DNA of 64,000 nucleotides from Actibacterium ureilyticum (GTDB lineage: Bacteria > Pseudomonadota > Alphaproteobacteria > Rhodobacterales > Rhodobacteraceae). Positions 35,584 to 45,075 of this stretch are shown here, piece after piece. Numbering within the stretch: the stretch's first letter is position 1; the number at the start of each line of letters is the position of its first letter. Where the stretch lies: the NCBI RefSeq assembly GCF_002285435.1, contig NZ_NSBT01000037.1:186001-250000 (forward strand), read 5' to 3'. Made by a program: the position numbers and the translations under genes. The notes beneath the pieces are model-generated. The model was not told the origin of the DNA and did no database searches. It saw only the letters and a list, made by a program, of their open reading frames with translations.

Positions 35584-37848
35584 CTATTCGGCGACCGCCG
35601 CGATCCCGCCCTGCTCTGGCGACACCGCCAGCGGCAGACGGATCACCGCCATCGCCCCGTAATGCGTGGTTCCATCGAAGGGCGCGGCATCTAGCAGCGC
35701 CAGCGTGCCGCCGTGTTCCTCGATGATCTTCTTGACGATGGGCAGGCCCAGGCCCGTGCCCTTGTCGCGTGTGGTCACATATGGCTCGAACAGCCGCGCC
35801 CGATCCTCGGGCAGCCCGATGCCATTGTCGGAAATCCGGATCTCGGCCCAGTCGTCGGCGGTGGTCATGGCAACGCGGATCTCGGGCGCGAACCCGTCTT
35901 CGGCGCCGGCCTCGACATGGGTTTCTATCGCCTCGCCCGCGTTCTTGATCAGGTTGGTCAGCGCCTGCGACAGCATCGTGCCGTCGAATTCCGCCGTCAC
36001 CGGCAGGTCGGGCAGATCGCGCCGGAACTGCACCTGTGGCTGGCCGTTTTCCTGCAATATCACCGCATCGCGCAGCACCGCCGCCAGATCGCCGATCCGG
36101 CGTTCGGGTTCGGGCATGCGGGCGAATTTGGAAAACTCGTCGACGATCCGGCGCAGATCGTTGGTCTGGCGCACGATCACATCGGTATATTGTTCCAGAT
36201 CGGCGGCATCGTCCCCCAAACGAGGGGCGAATTTGCGTTTCACCCGTTCCGCCGACAGCTGGATCGGGGTCAGCGGGTTCTTGATCTCGTGCGCGATGCG
36301 GCGGGCCACATCGCCCCAGGCCGCCATCCGCTGGGCCGAGACCAGGTCGGTCACATCGTCGAAGGCCACCACATAACCTTCGGGCGCGCCATCGGCATTG
36401 CGCCGCGTGGCCATCCGCACCAGCAGGTTTTCCAGCTTGCCCCGGCGCGACAGCTTGACCTCTTCCTGTTCGGTGCCGCCTGCCCCGTCGCGCAGCCGCG
36501 CAAACAGCGGGCCGAATTCCGGCACCGCCACATCCAGCGGCAATTCGTGGTCGCGCTCGGCGCTCAGGTCCAGCAGCTTCAGCGCGGAGCGGTTCATGAA
36601 ATCGATCCGCCCCTTGTCGTCCAGCCCGACCACACCCGACGTGACCGAACCCAGAACGGAGTCGAACAGGCGGCGGCGTGCCTCGATCTGGCGATTGTTG
36701 TCCAGAAGCGCATCGCGCTGCGCCTTGAGCTGGCGGGTCATCTGGTTGAACAGCCGCCCCAGCATGGCGATTTCGTCGTCGCCCTTTTCCTCGATCACAC
36801 GCACGTCCAGATCGCCCGCGCCCACACGCTGCGCCGCCCCCGCCAGACGGCCCACGGGGCGCGACAGCCGTTCGGCGAACCACATGCCCAGCCACACCGC
36901 CGCCAGGATCAGGATCAGCGCAAAGCCCAGATACAAAAGGCCGAATTCGAACAGCACCCGGCCCCGGTCGTTTTCCAGCTGCTGATACAGCACCACGGTT
37001 TCCTGCGTGTCATCCAGCAGGCTCAGGATCCCGCCATCCACCGTGCGCGAGATGAACAGGTACCGGTCGGCAAAGGCGTCCAGCTTGATCAGCGCGCGGA
37101 ATTCATTGTTGTCCCAATCCTCGATGATCACGGTCTCGCCCCGGTCCGCGCGGGTGATCTCGCCTGCACTGGGCGGCTCGTAATCGAACAGATAGGACCG
37201 GTCGCCGCGGGCCTGAATCTCGGCCGCGCCATCGATGACATAGGCCTCTTTCAGCCCGCGCTGCACCTGCCCCTGCGCCTGGGTCAGCAATTGCCGGATC
37301 TCGCCATCGTCCAGAAAGAACGTCGCCTGCCGCGCCACGTTCAGATAGCCCGCCAGCGCGCGCGCGTCTTCGGCCAGGTCCTGACGGTGTTCGTTCTCAT
37401 AGGCTTGCGCGGCCGACAGCGAATTGCCGACCACCTGTTGCACGCGGTCGGAAAACCAGCCCTCGAGCCCGATATTCACCGTCAGCCCGGCAAAGACCGC
37501 CACCAGCACCGCCGGCAACAGCGCCAGCAGCGCGAACACGCCGGTCAGCCGCAGGTGCAGCCGCGAGCCGGCGGATTTGCGGCGCCGGGCGGCAATCATG
37601 CGGGCGACGCGCTGGAACACCAGCGCCGCCACCACCAGAATATAGACAAGGTCGATCAGCAGGATCAGCCGCAACCCGAAGGTCGAGGCGCCCAGATCCA
37701 GCGGCCCCAGCAGACCGAAGGTGACGGCCGCCAGCACTGGCCCCAGGATCACAAGACCCAGGGTTGCCGTGTTCTGAACCCGTTTATGCCGGCTGAAAAG
37801 CGCCAGCCGCTCCCAGGTCGCGCTCGGCACTCGGCGTCGCACACCCAC
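35584..37848 (-). CDS. ntrY: sensor histidine kinase NtrY
   Basis: Membrane sensor of 754 residues with several N-terminal hydrophobic segments, a large periplasmic region, a HAMP domain, a PAS domain, and a kinase core. The phospho-accepting His lies in [21 protein letters not shown], with N, G1 and G2 boxes near the end (ISDNGIGLP, KGTGLGLPIVKK). It partners NtrX. The start is a GTG at 37848, or a GTG two codons later that is better spaced from GAGG. The 90-base gap from ntrC leaves room for a separate promoter. Confidence 0.94.
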   Translation of the reverse strand: MGVRRRVPSATWERLALFSRHKRVQNTATLGLVILGPVLAAVTFGLLGPLDLGASTFGLRLILLIDLVYILVVAALVFQRVARMIAARRRKSAGSRLHLRLTGVFALLALLPAVLVAVFAGLTVNIGLEGWFSDRVQQVVGNSLSAAQAYENEHRQDLAEDARALAGYLNVARQATFFLDDGEIRQLLTQAQGQVQRGLKEAYVIDGAAEIQARGDRSYLFDYEPPSAGEITRADRGETVIIEDWDNNEFRALIKLDAFADRYLFISRTVDGGILSLLDDTQETVVLYQQLENDRGRVLFEFGLLYLGFALILILAAVWLGMWFAERLSRPVGRLAGAAQRVGAGDLDVRVIEEKGDDEIAMLGRLFNQMTRQLKAQRDALLDNNRQIEARRRLFDSVLGSVTSGVVGLDDKGRIDFMNRSALKLLDLSAERDHELPLDVAVPEFGPLFARLRDGAGGTEQEEVKLSRRGKLENLLVRMATRRNADGAPEGYVVAFDDVTDLVSAQRMAAWGDVARRIAHEIKNPLTPIQLSAERVKRKFAPRLGDDAADLEQYTDVIVRQTNDLRRIVDEFSKFARMPEPERRIGDLAAVLRDAVILQENGQPQVQFRRDLPDLPVTAEFDGTMLSQALTNLIKNAGEAIETHVEAGAEDGFAPEIRVAMTTADDWAEIRISDNGIGLPEDRARLFEPYVTTRDKGTGLGLPIVKKIIEEHGGTLALLDAAPFDGTTHYGAMAVIRLPLAVSPEQGGIAAVAE

Positions 37849-37938
37849 CCCTCAATCTGTGGCGCTTTTGCGCCTTACCGCCATATCTTGCGCCGCGATT
37901 CCCGGCCTGAGACCGAAGCGACACATATTGTTGCTGTT

Positions 37939-39312
37939 TTACATCAACTTTCGGCGGCGTGTCACGCGAATATCAAGGTCGGTGATCTTCTTGCGCAAAG
38001 TATTGCGGTTGATGCCCAGCAGGTCGGCGCATTTCGCCTGATTTCCGCCGGTGGCATCCAGCGCGATCTCGATCAGGGGCAGCTCGACCTCGCGCAGGAT
38101 CCGGGCATAAAGCCCCGGCGGCGGCAACACCCCGCCATGCAGGTCGAAGTAACGCCGCAGGTGTTTCGCGACCGAGGCCGACAGCTTCTCGCCCTCGCCC
38201 CCGCCGACCAGCGGCTCGATCTCGGGCTGGCTGCCCAGAACGGCCTCGACCTCGGTCCTTGTGATGACCTCTTCGGCGCTGGTGACGATCAGGCGGCGGA
38301 TGGTGTTTTCCAACTGCCGCACATTGCCCGGCCAGCTATAGGCGCGGATCAGGTCCATCGCCTCGTCCGCGAAGCGGCGCGGGGCCATGCCATCGCGTTC
38401 GGCACGGGCCAGGAAATGTTCGGCCAGCAGCGGGATGTCGTCCACCCGTTCGCGCAGCGACGGCACCGCCACGGTCACGCCGCTCAGGCGATAGAACAGG
38501 TCCTGCCGGAACGCGCCGTTTTCCATCCGGTTCATCAGGTCGGTCTGGCTGGTGGCCATGACGCGCGGGGCGCTCTGGCCCAGATTGTCCAGCATCCGCA
38601 CGATTCGGGCCTGGGTTTCCAGATCCAGATCGCTGACCTCGTCAAACAGGATCGAGCCGCCGCGCGCCTTGGCGATCAGCGTGGCGGGGCCTTCCATCCC
38701 CTCCATGTCGCTGGCCACGGCGGTGACGAATGGCAGGTTGCGGCGGTCGGAAAAATCGTGGATCGCGCGCGCGATCAGCGATTTGCCGGTGCCGCTTTCG
38801 CCGGTGATCAGCACCGCCAGTTCGGTGTTCATCACCCGCGCGACCAGGCGATACAGCGCCTGCATCTGCGGGGTGCGCCCCACCAGCGGCAGGTCGTCGC
38901 CGCCCTCGGACGGGATGACCGGCTCGGGCCGGGCAATCGGCGCACGGCGCTTGGTTTCCAGCGCCCGCGCGGCGCGTTTCATCAGATCGGGCAGGTCAAA
39001 GGGCTTGGGCAGGTAATCATAGGCCTCGGCCTCGGCGGCCTGAATGGCGGTCATGATGGTGTTCTGCGCCGAGATCACGATCACCGGCAGGCCGGGCCGC
39101 TCGTCCGAGATCTTGGGCAGCGCGTCCAGCCCGTTGCCATCGGGCATAACCACGTCGGAAATCACCAGGTCGCCCTTGCCCTCTTCGACCCAGCGCATCA
39201 GCGTGGTCAGCGACGAGGTCGCGTGTACCTTGCAGCCCGCGCGCGTCAACGCCTGGGTCAGCACCGTGCGGATTGTGCGATCATCGTCTGCGACCAGTAC
39301 GGTTCCATCCAT
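37939..39312 (-). CDS. ntrC: nitrogen-regulation response regulator NtrC (sigma-54 loop absent)
   Basis: Protein of 457 residues: receiver with Asp53, AAA+ domain with Walker A ([10 protein letters not shown]) and Walker B (ILFDEV), and a C-terminal Fis-type helix-turn-helix ([22 protein letters not shown]). Between the Walker A and B regions the segment [18 protein letters not shown] replaces the usual LFG...GAFTGA...FEQA block and is some 20 residues shorter. Rhodobacter capsulatus NtrC (NifR1) has the same loss and is known to work with the housekeeping sigma factor. The start ATG shares a base with the ntrB stop. Confidence 0.95.
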   Translation of the reverse strand: MDGTVLVADDDRTIRTVLTQALTRAGCKVHATSSLTTLMRWVEEGKGDLVISDVVMPDGNGLDALPKISDERPGLPVIVISAQNTIMTAIQAAEAEAYDYLPKPFDLPDLMKRAARALETKRRAPIARPEPVIPSEGGDDLPLVGRTPQMQALYRLVARVMNTELAVLITGESGTGKSLIARAIHDFSDRRNLPFVTAVASDMEGMEGPATLIAKARGGSILFDEVSDLDLETQARIVRMLDNLGQSAPRVMATSQTDLMNRMENGAFRQDLFYRLSGVTVAVPSLRERVDDIPLLAEHFLARAERDGMAPRRFADEAMDLIRAYSWPGNVRQLENTIRRLIVTSAEEVITRTEVEAVLGSQPEIEPLVGGGEGEKLSASVAKHLRRYFDLHGGVLPPPGLYARILREVELPLIEIALDATGGNQAKCADLLGINRNTLRKKITDLDIRVTRRRKLM

Positions 39313-40391
39313 CAGTTCTCATCCTCAGTGCTTTTGGGGGCGACGGGCAGGGAAATCCGGAACACGGTGCGCCCGGGCACCGAAACCACCGCGATCCAGC
39401 CGTCATGTTCGGAAATGATCTTGCTGACCAGCGCCAGGCCCAGCCCGGTGCCGTTTTCGCGCCCTGAAACGAACGGATCGAACACGTCGCCCGCGATATC
39501 GGGCGGCAGGCCGGGGCCGTCGTCGATGATCTCGATCTGCAGCGGCACCGGCAGGCCCGATCCATCGGGATGCCGGCGGCGCAGCGAATGATCGTAGAAG
39601 GTGTGAATGCGGATCGTCCCGCCGCCCTCGTCCGCCGCCTCGGAGGCGTTGCGCAGCAGGTTCAGAAACACCTGCAACAGCTGGTCGCCATCGGCCCATG
39701 TGGCGGGCAGCGAGGGGTCGTAATCCTCGACGATCTTCATATGCGCGCCATAGCCCACCAGCGCCGAGCGCCGCGCCCGGTCCAGCAGGTCATGGATATT
39801 GACCGCCTTGCGCAGCGGCGGGCGCAGGTTGCCGAATTGCTCGACCTGTTCCAGCAGCTTCACGATCCGGCGGCTTTCGGCGACGATCAGGTCGGTCAGT
39901 TCCTGGTCTTCCTTGTCCAGGTTCATCGACAGAAGCTGCGCCGCGCCGGTAATGCCCGCCAGCGGGTTCTTGATCTCGTGCGCCAGCATTTCCGCCATGC
40001 CGATGGCGGATTTCGCGGCGGCCTTGGAATTGTGGGTCCGGCCCAGCCGCCCGGCGATCTCGCGCGGGGTGATCAGCAGCAGAAGCTTGCCGGAATCGTC
40101 GCTCAGCGGGGCGATCTGCACGCTGCAATGCTGGGGCGGGCGCTCGCCGCTGCTGACATCGACATCGTTGATGAACAGCTCGGCGCTGTTCTGGCGCACG
40201 CGGGCAAAGGCCTCTTCCAGCGGCGCATCGACCGCCAGCTTGTCCCAGACCGGCTCGCCGCGCAGGCTGCGGATGGATTTGTTGGCGAAAAGCTCGGCCG
40301 CGGGGTTGATCTCGACGATCCGGTCGGCGGTGTCCAGGATGAAGGCCGGGATCGGCAACGAGGTCCAGATCGTGTCTTTCTGATAGCTCAT
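39312..40391 (-). CDS. ntrB: nitrogen-regulation sensor kinase NtrB
   Basis: Soluble kinase of 359 residues with an N-terminal PAS domain ([17 protein letters not shown]), a phospho-accepting His in [19 protein letters not shown], and a C-terminal ATPase domain ([20 protein letters not shown]). It phosphorylates NtrC when nitrogen is short, under PII control. Its start overlaps the dusB stop (ATGA), and its stop overlaps ntrC. This is nifR3-ntrB-ntrC order. Confidence 0.95.
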   Translation of the reverse strand: MSYQKDTIWTSLPIPAFILDTADRIVEINPAAELFANKSIRSLRGEPVWDKLAVDAPLEEAFARVRQNSAELFINDVDVSSGERPPQHCSVQIAPLSDDSGKLLLLITPREIAGRLGRTHNSKAAAKSAIGMAEMLAHEIKNPLAGITGAAQLLSMNLDKEDQELTDLIVAESRRIVKLLEQVEQFGNLRPPLRKAVNIHDLLDRARRSALVGYGAHMKIVEDYDPSLPATWADGDQLLQVFLNLLRNASEAADEGGGTIRIHTFYDHSLRRRHPDGSGLPVPLQIEIIDDGPGLPPDIAGDVFDPFVSGRENGTGLGLALVSKIISEHDGWIAVVSVPGRTVFRISLPVAPKSTEDEN

Positions 40392-41383
40392 GCCGCGGCC
40401 CTCGGGGCATCGCGCAGCAGCGCCGGGATCAGGCGCAGCACCTGGCGCGGATCGGTGGCGGTCAGCACGGCGCGGCGGTCGGATGCCGCCACCCCGGCGT
40501 CCTCAAGATACCAGCCCAGATGCTTGCGCGCGACGCGCAGCCCCAGTTGCGGTCCATAGAATGTCAACATTGCCTCGTAATGTGTTGAAATCACGTCGAT
40601 CAGCGCCTCGCCCACCGGGGCGGCGGGGATCGGGTCCCCGGCCAGTTCCGCCGCGATCTGCGCCAGCGCCCAGGGCCGCCCCTGCGCGCCGCGCCCGACC
40701 ATCACGCCCGCGGCGCCCGACTGTTGCAGCGCCCGCCGCGCGGTGGTCCCGTCGACGATATCGCCATTGGCAATGACCGGCACAGCCACCGCATCGCGCA
40801 CCGCGCGGATCGCCGACCAGTCGGCCCGTCCCTTGTAGAACTGGCAGCGGGTCCGCCCGTGGATGGTGATCATCCGCACGCCCGCCGCCTCGGCGCGCCG
40901 CGCCAGTTCCGGCGCGTTGCGGCAATCGTCGTCCCAGCCCAGCCGCGTCTTCAGCGTGACCGGCACCGAAACCGCGCCCACCACCGCCTCGATCAGGGTC
41001 AGCGCGTGGTCCAGATCCCGCATCAGCGCCGAGCCCGAGGCACCGACCCCGCTGCTGCTGGTGACTTTCTTGGCCGGGCAGCCCATGTTGATGTCGATGA
41101 TCCGCGCCCCGCGATCGGCGACCACGCGCGCGGCTTCGGCCATCCAGTGCGGGTCGCACCCGGCCAGCTGCACCGCCGTGTTGTCGCGGCCAAAGCCCAG
41201 TTCGGCCTTTTCGCGGGTGCCCGGGCGGGCCTGAACCATTTCCTGGCTGGCGATCATCTCGGACACGACCAGACCTGCGCCAAAGCCGCCGACCAAGTTG
41301 CGGAAGGGCAAATCGGTAATGCCCGCCAGCGGCGCCAAAAGCACCGGTGACGCCAGCGTTCGATCTGCCACCTTTAGGGTCAC
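40388..41383 (-). CDS. dusB: tRNA-dihydrouridine synthase (NifR3 type)
   Basis: FMN enzyme of 331 residues that reduces uridines in tRNA. Motifs: LAPLAGITDLPFR, IDINMGCPAKKV, the active-site Cys region, TIHGRTRCQFYKG, and VIANGDI. The likely start is GTG at 41383 after TTAGG; an in-frame ATG at 41440 would add 19 unconserved residues. First gene of the ntr operon, with a divergent promoter region shared with ispDF. Confidence 0.93.
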   Translation of the reverse strand: MTLKVADRTLASPVLLAPLAGITDLPFRNLVGGFGAGLVVSEMIASQEMVQARPGTREKAELGFGRDNTAVQLAGCDPHWMAEAARVVADRGARIIDINMGCPAKKVTSSSGVGASGSALMRDLDHALTLIEAVVGAVSVPVTLKTRLGWDDDCRNAPELARRAEAAGVRMITIHGRTRCQFYKGRADWSAIRAVRDAVAVPVIANGDIVDGTTARRALQQSGAAGVMVGRGAQGRPWALAQIAAELAGDPIPAAPVGEALIDVISTHYEAMLTFYGPQLGLRVARKHLGWYLEDAGVAASDRRAVLTATDPRQVLRLIPALLRDAPRAAA

Positions 41384-41568
41384 TTGCCTAATCCTTAAGC
41401 ATTTCTGCAATTGCCTACGCGTGGGACGGTCGAAAGGCAATCACAACGGCAGACATAACAGGCGCGCAAACATTTTATGATGAATATTTAGGCACATCTG
41501 CGTGAAAAACTGCCCTATTGCCCTGCGCGCTGGCAATTCGTACATCGACACAAAACGGATCAGGGCGC

Positions 41569-42720
41569 ATGACAACAGCAGCCATCATCGTTGCAGCGGG
41601 GCGCGGAACCCGTGCCGGGGGCGCGATTCCCAAGCAATTCCAGCCACTTCTGGGCACCAGCGTGTTGCAGCGCAGCGCCGATGCGATGCTGTCGCATCCG
41701 CGGATCGATACGGTCGTGGTCGTGATTCATCCCCAGGACGCCGCTCTTTTCGCCAGCGCCTGCCCGGATCTGGACCGGCGCGTCACCCTGACCACCGGCG
41801 CCGACAGCCGCGACGGGTCGGTCCGGGCCGGTCTGGCCGCCCTGCCCGAAGGCTGTGACCGGGTGCTGATCCATGACGGCGCGCGCCCGCTGGTCAGTGC
41901 CGCGCTGATCGACGCGGTGCTGGCGGGGCTGGCGGACCATGACGGTGCCGCCCCGGCCCTGGCCGTGACCGATGCGCTGTGGCGCGGCGCCGGGGGCCGG
42001 GTCACCGGCATGCAGCCGCGCGACGGGCTTTATCGCGCGCAAACGCCGCAGGGATTTCACCTGAACGCGATCCGCGCCGCCCATGAAGCCCATCCCGGTG
42101 GCGCCGCCGATGATGTCGAGGTCGCGCTGGCCGCCGGGCTTGACGTGGCGGTGGTCGAGGGCGAAGAGCAGAACATCAAGCTGACGCATCCGCAGGATTT
42201 CGACCGCGCGGCGCGGCTTTTGCAAAAGAACGGGGACAACGTGGATATTCGCACCGGAAACGGGTTTGACGTGCACGCGTTCGGGGATGGCGACCATGTC
42301 ACCCTGTGCGGCGTGCAAATCCCGCATGCGCGCGGGCTCAAGGGACATTCGGACGCCGATGTGGGCATGCACGCGCTGACCGACGCGCTTTATGGCGCGC
42401 TGGCGCTGGGGGATATCGGGCGGCATTTCCCGCCCAGCGACCCGCAATGGAAAGGCGCCGACAGCCGGATCTTTCTGGATCACGCCGCGGCTTGCGCGCG
42501 CGACCGGGGCTATGCCATTTCGAACGCCGATGTCACGCTGATCTGCGAACAGCCCAAGATCGGCCCGCATGCGGTCGAAATGGCCGCCGTGCTGGCCGGG
42601 ATCTGCGGCATCGACGCGGACCGGGTCAGCGTCAAGGCCACCACGTCCGAGCGGCTGGGCTTCACCGGCCGCGAGGAAGGCATCGCCGCCATCGCAACCG
42701 TCACATTGGTATCCGCATGA
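41569..42720 (+). CDS. ispDF: bifunctional IspD-IspF of the MEP isoprenoid pathway
   Basis: Fusion of 383 residues. Residues 1 to about 222 are the IspD cytidylyltransferase ([16 protein letters not shown] nucleotide-binding loop, IHDGARPL). Residues about 225-383 are the IspF cyclase ([13 protein letters not shown] with metal ligands near Asp234/His236, then [10 protein letters not shown]). The two carry out the third and fifth steps of the MEP pathway, and this fusion is common in alphaproteobacteria. The ATG at 41569 is preferred over one 51 bases upstream. It overlaps pgpA by ATGA. Confidence 0.96.
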   Translation: MTTAAIIVAAGRGTRAGGAIPKQFQPLLGTSVLQRSADAMLSHPRIDTVVVVIHPQDAALFASACPDLDRRVTLTTGADSRDGSVRAGLAALPEGCDRVLIHDGARPLVSAALIDAVLAGLADHDGAAPALAVTDALWRGAGGRVTGMQPRDGLYRAQTPQGFHLNAIRAAHEAHPGGAADDVEVALAAGLDVAVVEGEEQNIKLTHPQDFDRAARLLQKNGDNVDIRTGNGFDVHAFGDGDHVTLCGVQIPHARGLKGHSDADVGMHALTDALYGALALGDIGRHFPPSDPQWKGADSRIFLDHAAACARDRGYAISNADVTLICEQPKIGPHAVEMAAVLAGICGIDADRVSVKATTSERLGFTGREEGIAAIATVTLVSA

Positions 42721-43211
42721 CTCTGACACGCCTGATCGCAACCTTCATCGGCTCTGGCTATCTGAAACCGGCCTCGGGCACCTGGGGCACCCTGGCCGCC
42801 CTGCCCGTCGCCTGGGCGCTGGCCACGCTGGGCGGCGCGGGGCTGTTCACGCTGGCCACGGCGGCGGTCTTTGCGCTGGGCTGGTGGGCCACGGCGGCCG
42901 AAACCGCCGGCAAAGCCGATCACGACCCGTCCGAGATCGTGATTGACGAGGTCGCGGGCGTCTGGATCGCGCTGATGCCGGTGATCTGGGGCGCGACGAT
43001 GCGGGGTGTCGATCTGATGGCGCTTTATCCCGGCTGGATCGCGGCCTTCCTGCTGTTCCGGCTGTTCGACATCTGGAAACCCGGCCCCATCGGCTGGGCC
43101 GACCGGCGCGGCGATGCGCTGGGGGTGATGCTGGACGATGTGATCGCGGGGGTGTTTGCCGCCATCGGCACCATCGCGCTGGCCGCGCTGGCCCACGGGG
43201 TGCTGATGTGA
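42717..43211 (+). CDS. pgpA: phosphatidylglycerophosphatase A
   Basis: Protein of 164 residues with several membrane segments. Removes phosphate from phosphatidylglycerophosphate to give phosphatidylglycerol. Motifs: [18 protein letters not shown] at the N-terminus, [13 protein letters not shown], and [17 protein letters not shown]. It overlaps ispDF by four bases and the next gene by GTGA, so all three are coupled. Confidence 0.93.
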   Translation: MTLTRLIATFIGSGYLKPASGTWGTLAALPVAWALATLGGAGLFTLATAAVFALGWWATAAETAGKADHDPSEIVIDEVAGVWIALMPVIWGATMRGVDLMALYPGWIAAFLLFRLFDIWKPGPIGWADRRGDALGVMLDDVIAGVFAAIGTIALAALAHGVLM

Positions 43212-43681
43212 CCGACGCGGCGCATGTCCTGGACCTGGCACGCCGGGCGGGCGTGATGATCACCACCGCCGAATCCTGCACCGGCGGGCTGATCGCGGGC
43301 GCATTGACCGAGGTTGCGGGATCGTCCGATGTGGTGGATCGCGGCTTCGTCACCTATTCCAACGCCGCCAAACAGGACATGCTGGGCGTGTCGCCCGCCA
43401 CGCTGGACGCCCACGGCGCGGTCTCTGAACAGGTCGCGGCCGAAATGGCCACGGGCGCGCTCAGCCGGTCGCAAGCCGGGCTGGCGGTGTCCGTCACCGG
43501 TATCGCGGGCCCCGGCGGGTCCGCGCTGAAGCCCGAGGGGCGCGTGTGTTTCGGGCTGGCGCAAGCGGGGCAGCCGGTGCGGACCGAGACCGTGGATTTC
43601 GGCGCTTTGGGCCGGGCACAGGTGCGCCAGGCGACGGTGGCCCACGCGCTGGGGCTGTTGGCGGCGGCCCTGTCGGATTGA
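43208..43681 (+). CDS. pncC: nicotinamide-nucleotide amidohydrolase (CinA C-terminal domain)
   Basis: Protein of 157 residues consisting only of the CinA-C domain: [21 protein letters not shown] and [10 protein letters not shown] are the hallmarks. It deamidates NMN for NAD salvage. The start is GTG overlapping the pgpA stop. The ispDF-pgpA-cinA order is typical of Rhodobacteraceae. Confidence 0.92.
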   Translation: MTDAAHVLDLARRAGVMITTAESCTGGLIAGALTEVAGSSDVVDRGFVTYSNAAKQDMLGVSPATLDAHGAVSEQVAAEMATGALSRSQAGLAVSVTGIAGPGGSALKPEGRVCFGLAQAGQPVRTETVDFGALGRAQVRQATVAHALGLLAAALSD

Positions 43682-43719
43682 ATCGCATTTTGATTACTTT
43701 TTGAACATACAGGCGCAAT

Positions 43720-43756
43720 ATGCGCGCATTTACTATGCAGATTGCACTATGCATAG
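43720..43756 (+). promoter_or_regulatory. palindromes and direct repeats upstream of amtB
   Basis: In the 172-base AT-rich gap are perfect palindromes ATGCGCGCAT (43720-43729) and CTATGCATAG (43747-43756), and a direct repeat ACTATGCA at 43732-43739 and 43746-43753. These look like operator sites. NtrC is a natural candidate, but I see no good sigma-54 -24/-12 promoter, in keeping with NtrC here lacking the sigma-54 loop. Confidence 0.45.
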
Positions 43757-43853
43757 GTTTTAATCGACTTGAATCCACTTTGCCTCTTTATTTTGCGCAA
43801 ACCCACCGCTTGAAGCCCTTCCACAAAATCAAGAACCGGAAGGATGTGGGACA

Positions 43854-45032
43854 ATGAATGGCGCAGATACCGCCTGGATCATCGTGGCAACGGCCCTTGT
43901 GCTGTTTATGACGCTGCCGGGGCTGGCCCTGTTTTACGGCGGGCTTGTCCGGGCGCGCAACGTGCTGAGCGTGTTTATGCAATGCTATGCCATTGCCTGT
44001 CTGATGAGCGTGCTGTGGCTGGTCGCGGGCTATTCCATCGCCTTTGGCGACGGCAACACGCTCTGGGGCGGGTTGGGCAAGATGTTCCTGTTGGACATCA
44101 CCGCCGACAGCCTGTCGGGCACCTTGCCCGAGGTTCTGTTCTTCGCCTTTCAGATGACATTCGCCATCATCACGCCCGCGCTGATCGTCGGCGCCTATGT
44201 CGAACGCATCGGCTTTGGCTTCGTGCTGCTGTTTTCGGGGCTTTGGATGCTGCTGTGTTATGCCCCGGTGGTGCACTGGATCTGGGGCGGCGGGATGCTG
44301 GCCGATGGCGGCATCTTCGGCGAGACCGGCGTGCGCGATTTCGCGGGCGGCATCGTGGTGCATGAAACCGCCGGGATCGCGGCGCTGCTGATTGCCGTCT
44401 TCCTGGGCCCGCGCCAGCACCGCACCACGCCGCCGCACAACCCCGGCTACGTGATGATCGGCGCGGCAATGCTGTGGGTCGGCTGGTTCGGCTTCAACGG
44501 CGGCTCGCAACTGGCCGCCGATGGCGGGGCCGCGATGGCGCTGACCGTCACGCATATCTCGGCCGCGACGGCCTCGCTGACCTGGGCACTGTGGGAGAAG
44601 CTGAAATACGGCAAAGCCTCACTTGTGGGGATCGTCACCGGCACGATTGCGGGCCTGGCCTCGATCACCCCGGCCTCGGGCTTTGTCGGCCCGGTCGAGG
44701 CGCTGGTGATCGGCGCGATTGCCGGTGTGCTGTGCCAGGAGGCGGTGAATGTCATCCGCAACATGCTGAAGATCGACGATACGCTGGATGTCTTTGCCGT
44801 GCACGGTGTCGGCGGCATCTTCGGCACGATCATGATCGCCGTCTTCGGCGCCGGCACCTGGGCCGCGCAGCTGGGCGGGCTGGCTGTCGTGGGCGCTTAT
44901 ACCGTCGTCGTCACGCTGGTGCTGATCTTCGTGACCCGCGCCATCACCCCCCTGCGGGTATCGCCCGAGACCGAGGTCAACGGCCTGGACCTGGAGGTGC
45001 ATGGCGAACGGGCTTACGACATCGTGTCGTAA
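43854..45032 (+). CDS. amtB: ammonium transporter
   Basis: Amt/MEP/Rh protein of 392 residues with about eleven membrane helices. The pore histidine pair is present: His in VVHWIWGGG and His in VFAVHGVGGIFGT. The typical PII gene glnK/glnB is not adjacent on either side. A terminator follows the stop. Confidence 0.96.
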   Translation: MNGADTAWIIVATALVLFMTLPGLALFYGGLVRARNVLSVFMQCYAIACLMSVLWLVAGYSIAFGDGNTLWGGLGKMFLLDITADSLSGTLPEVLFFAFQMTFAIITPALIVGAYVERIGFGFVLLFSGLWMLLCYAPVVHWIWGGGMLADGGIFGETGVRDFAGGIVVHETAGIAALLIAVFLGPRQHRTTPPHNPGYVMIGAAMLWVGWFGFNGGSQLAADGGAAMALTVTHISAATASLTWALWEKLKYGKASLVGIVTGTIAGLASITPASGFVGPVEALVIGAIAGVLCQEAVNVIRNMLKIDDTLDVFAVHGVGGIFGTIMIAVFGAGTWAAQLGGLAVVGAYTVVVTLVLIFVTRAITPLRVSPETEVNGLDLEVHGERAYDIVS

Positions 45033-45046
45033 GGCTGAAACAACGC

Positions 45047-45075
45047 GGGCCGTGCCACAAGGTGCGGCCCTTTTT
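45047..45075 (+). terminator. terminator of amtB
   Basis: GGGCCGTGCC (45047-45056) pairs with GGTGCGGCCC (45061-45070) across a 4-base loop, allowing two G-T pairs, then TTTTT. Confidence 0.88.

Noticed and set aside
35713-39591. A 1292-codon plus-strand frame
   Set aside because: It is antisense to ntrY and ntrC, which are certain by their motifs; high GC produces long mirror frames.
43682-43853. A sigma-54 promoter for amtB
   Set aside because: I looked for a GG-N10-GC type -24/-12 element and found no acceptable match.
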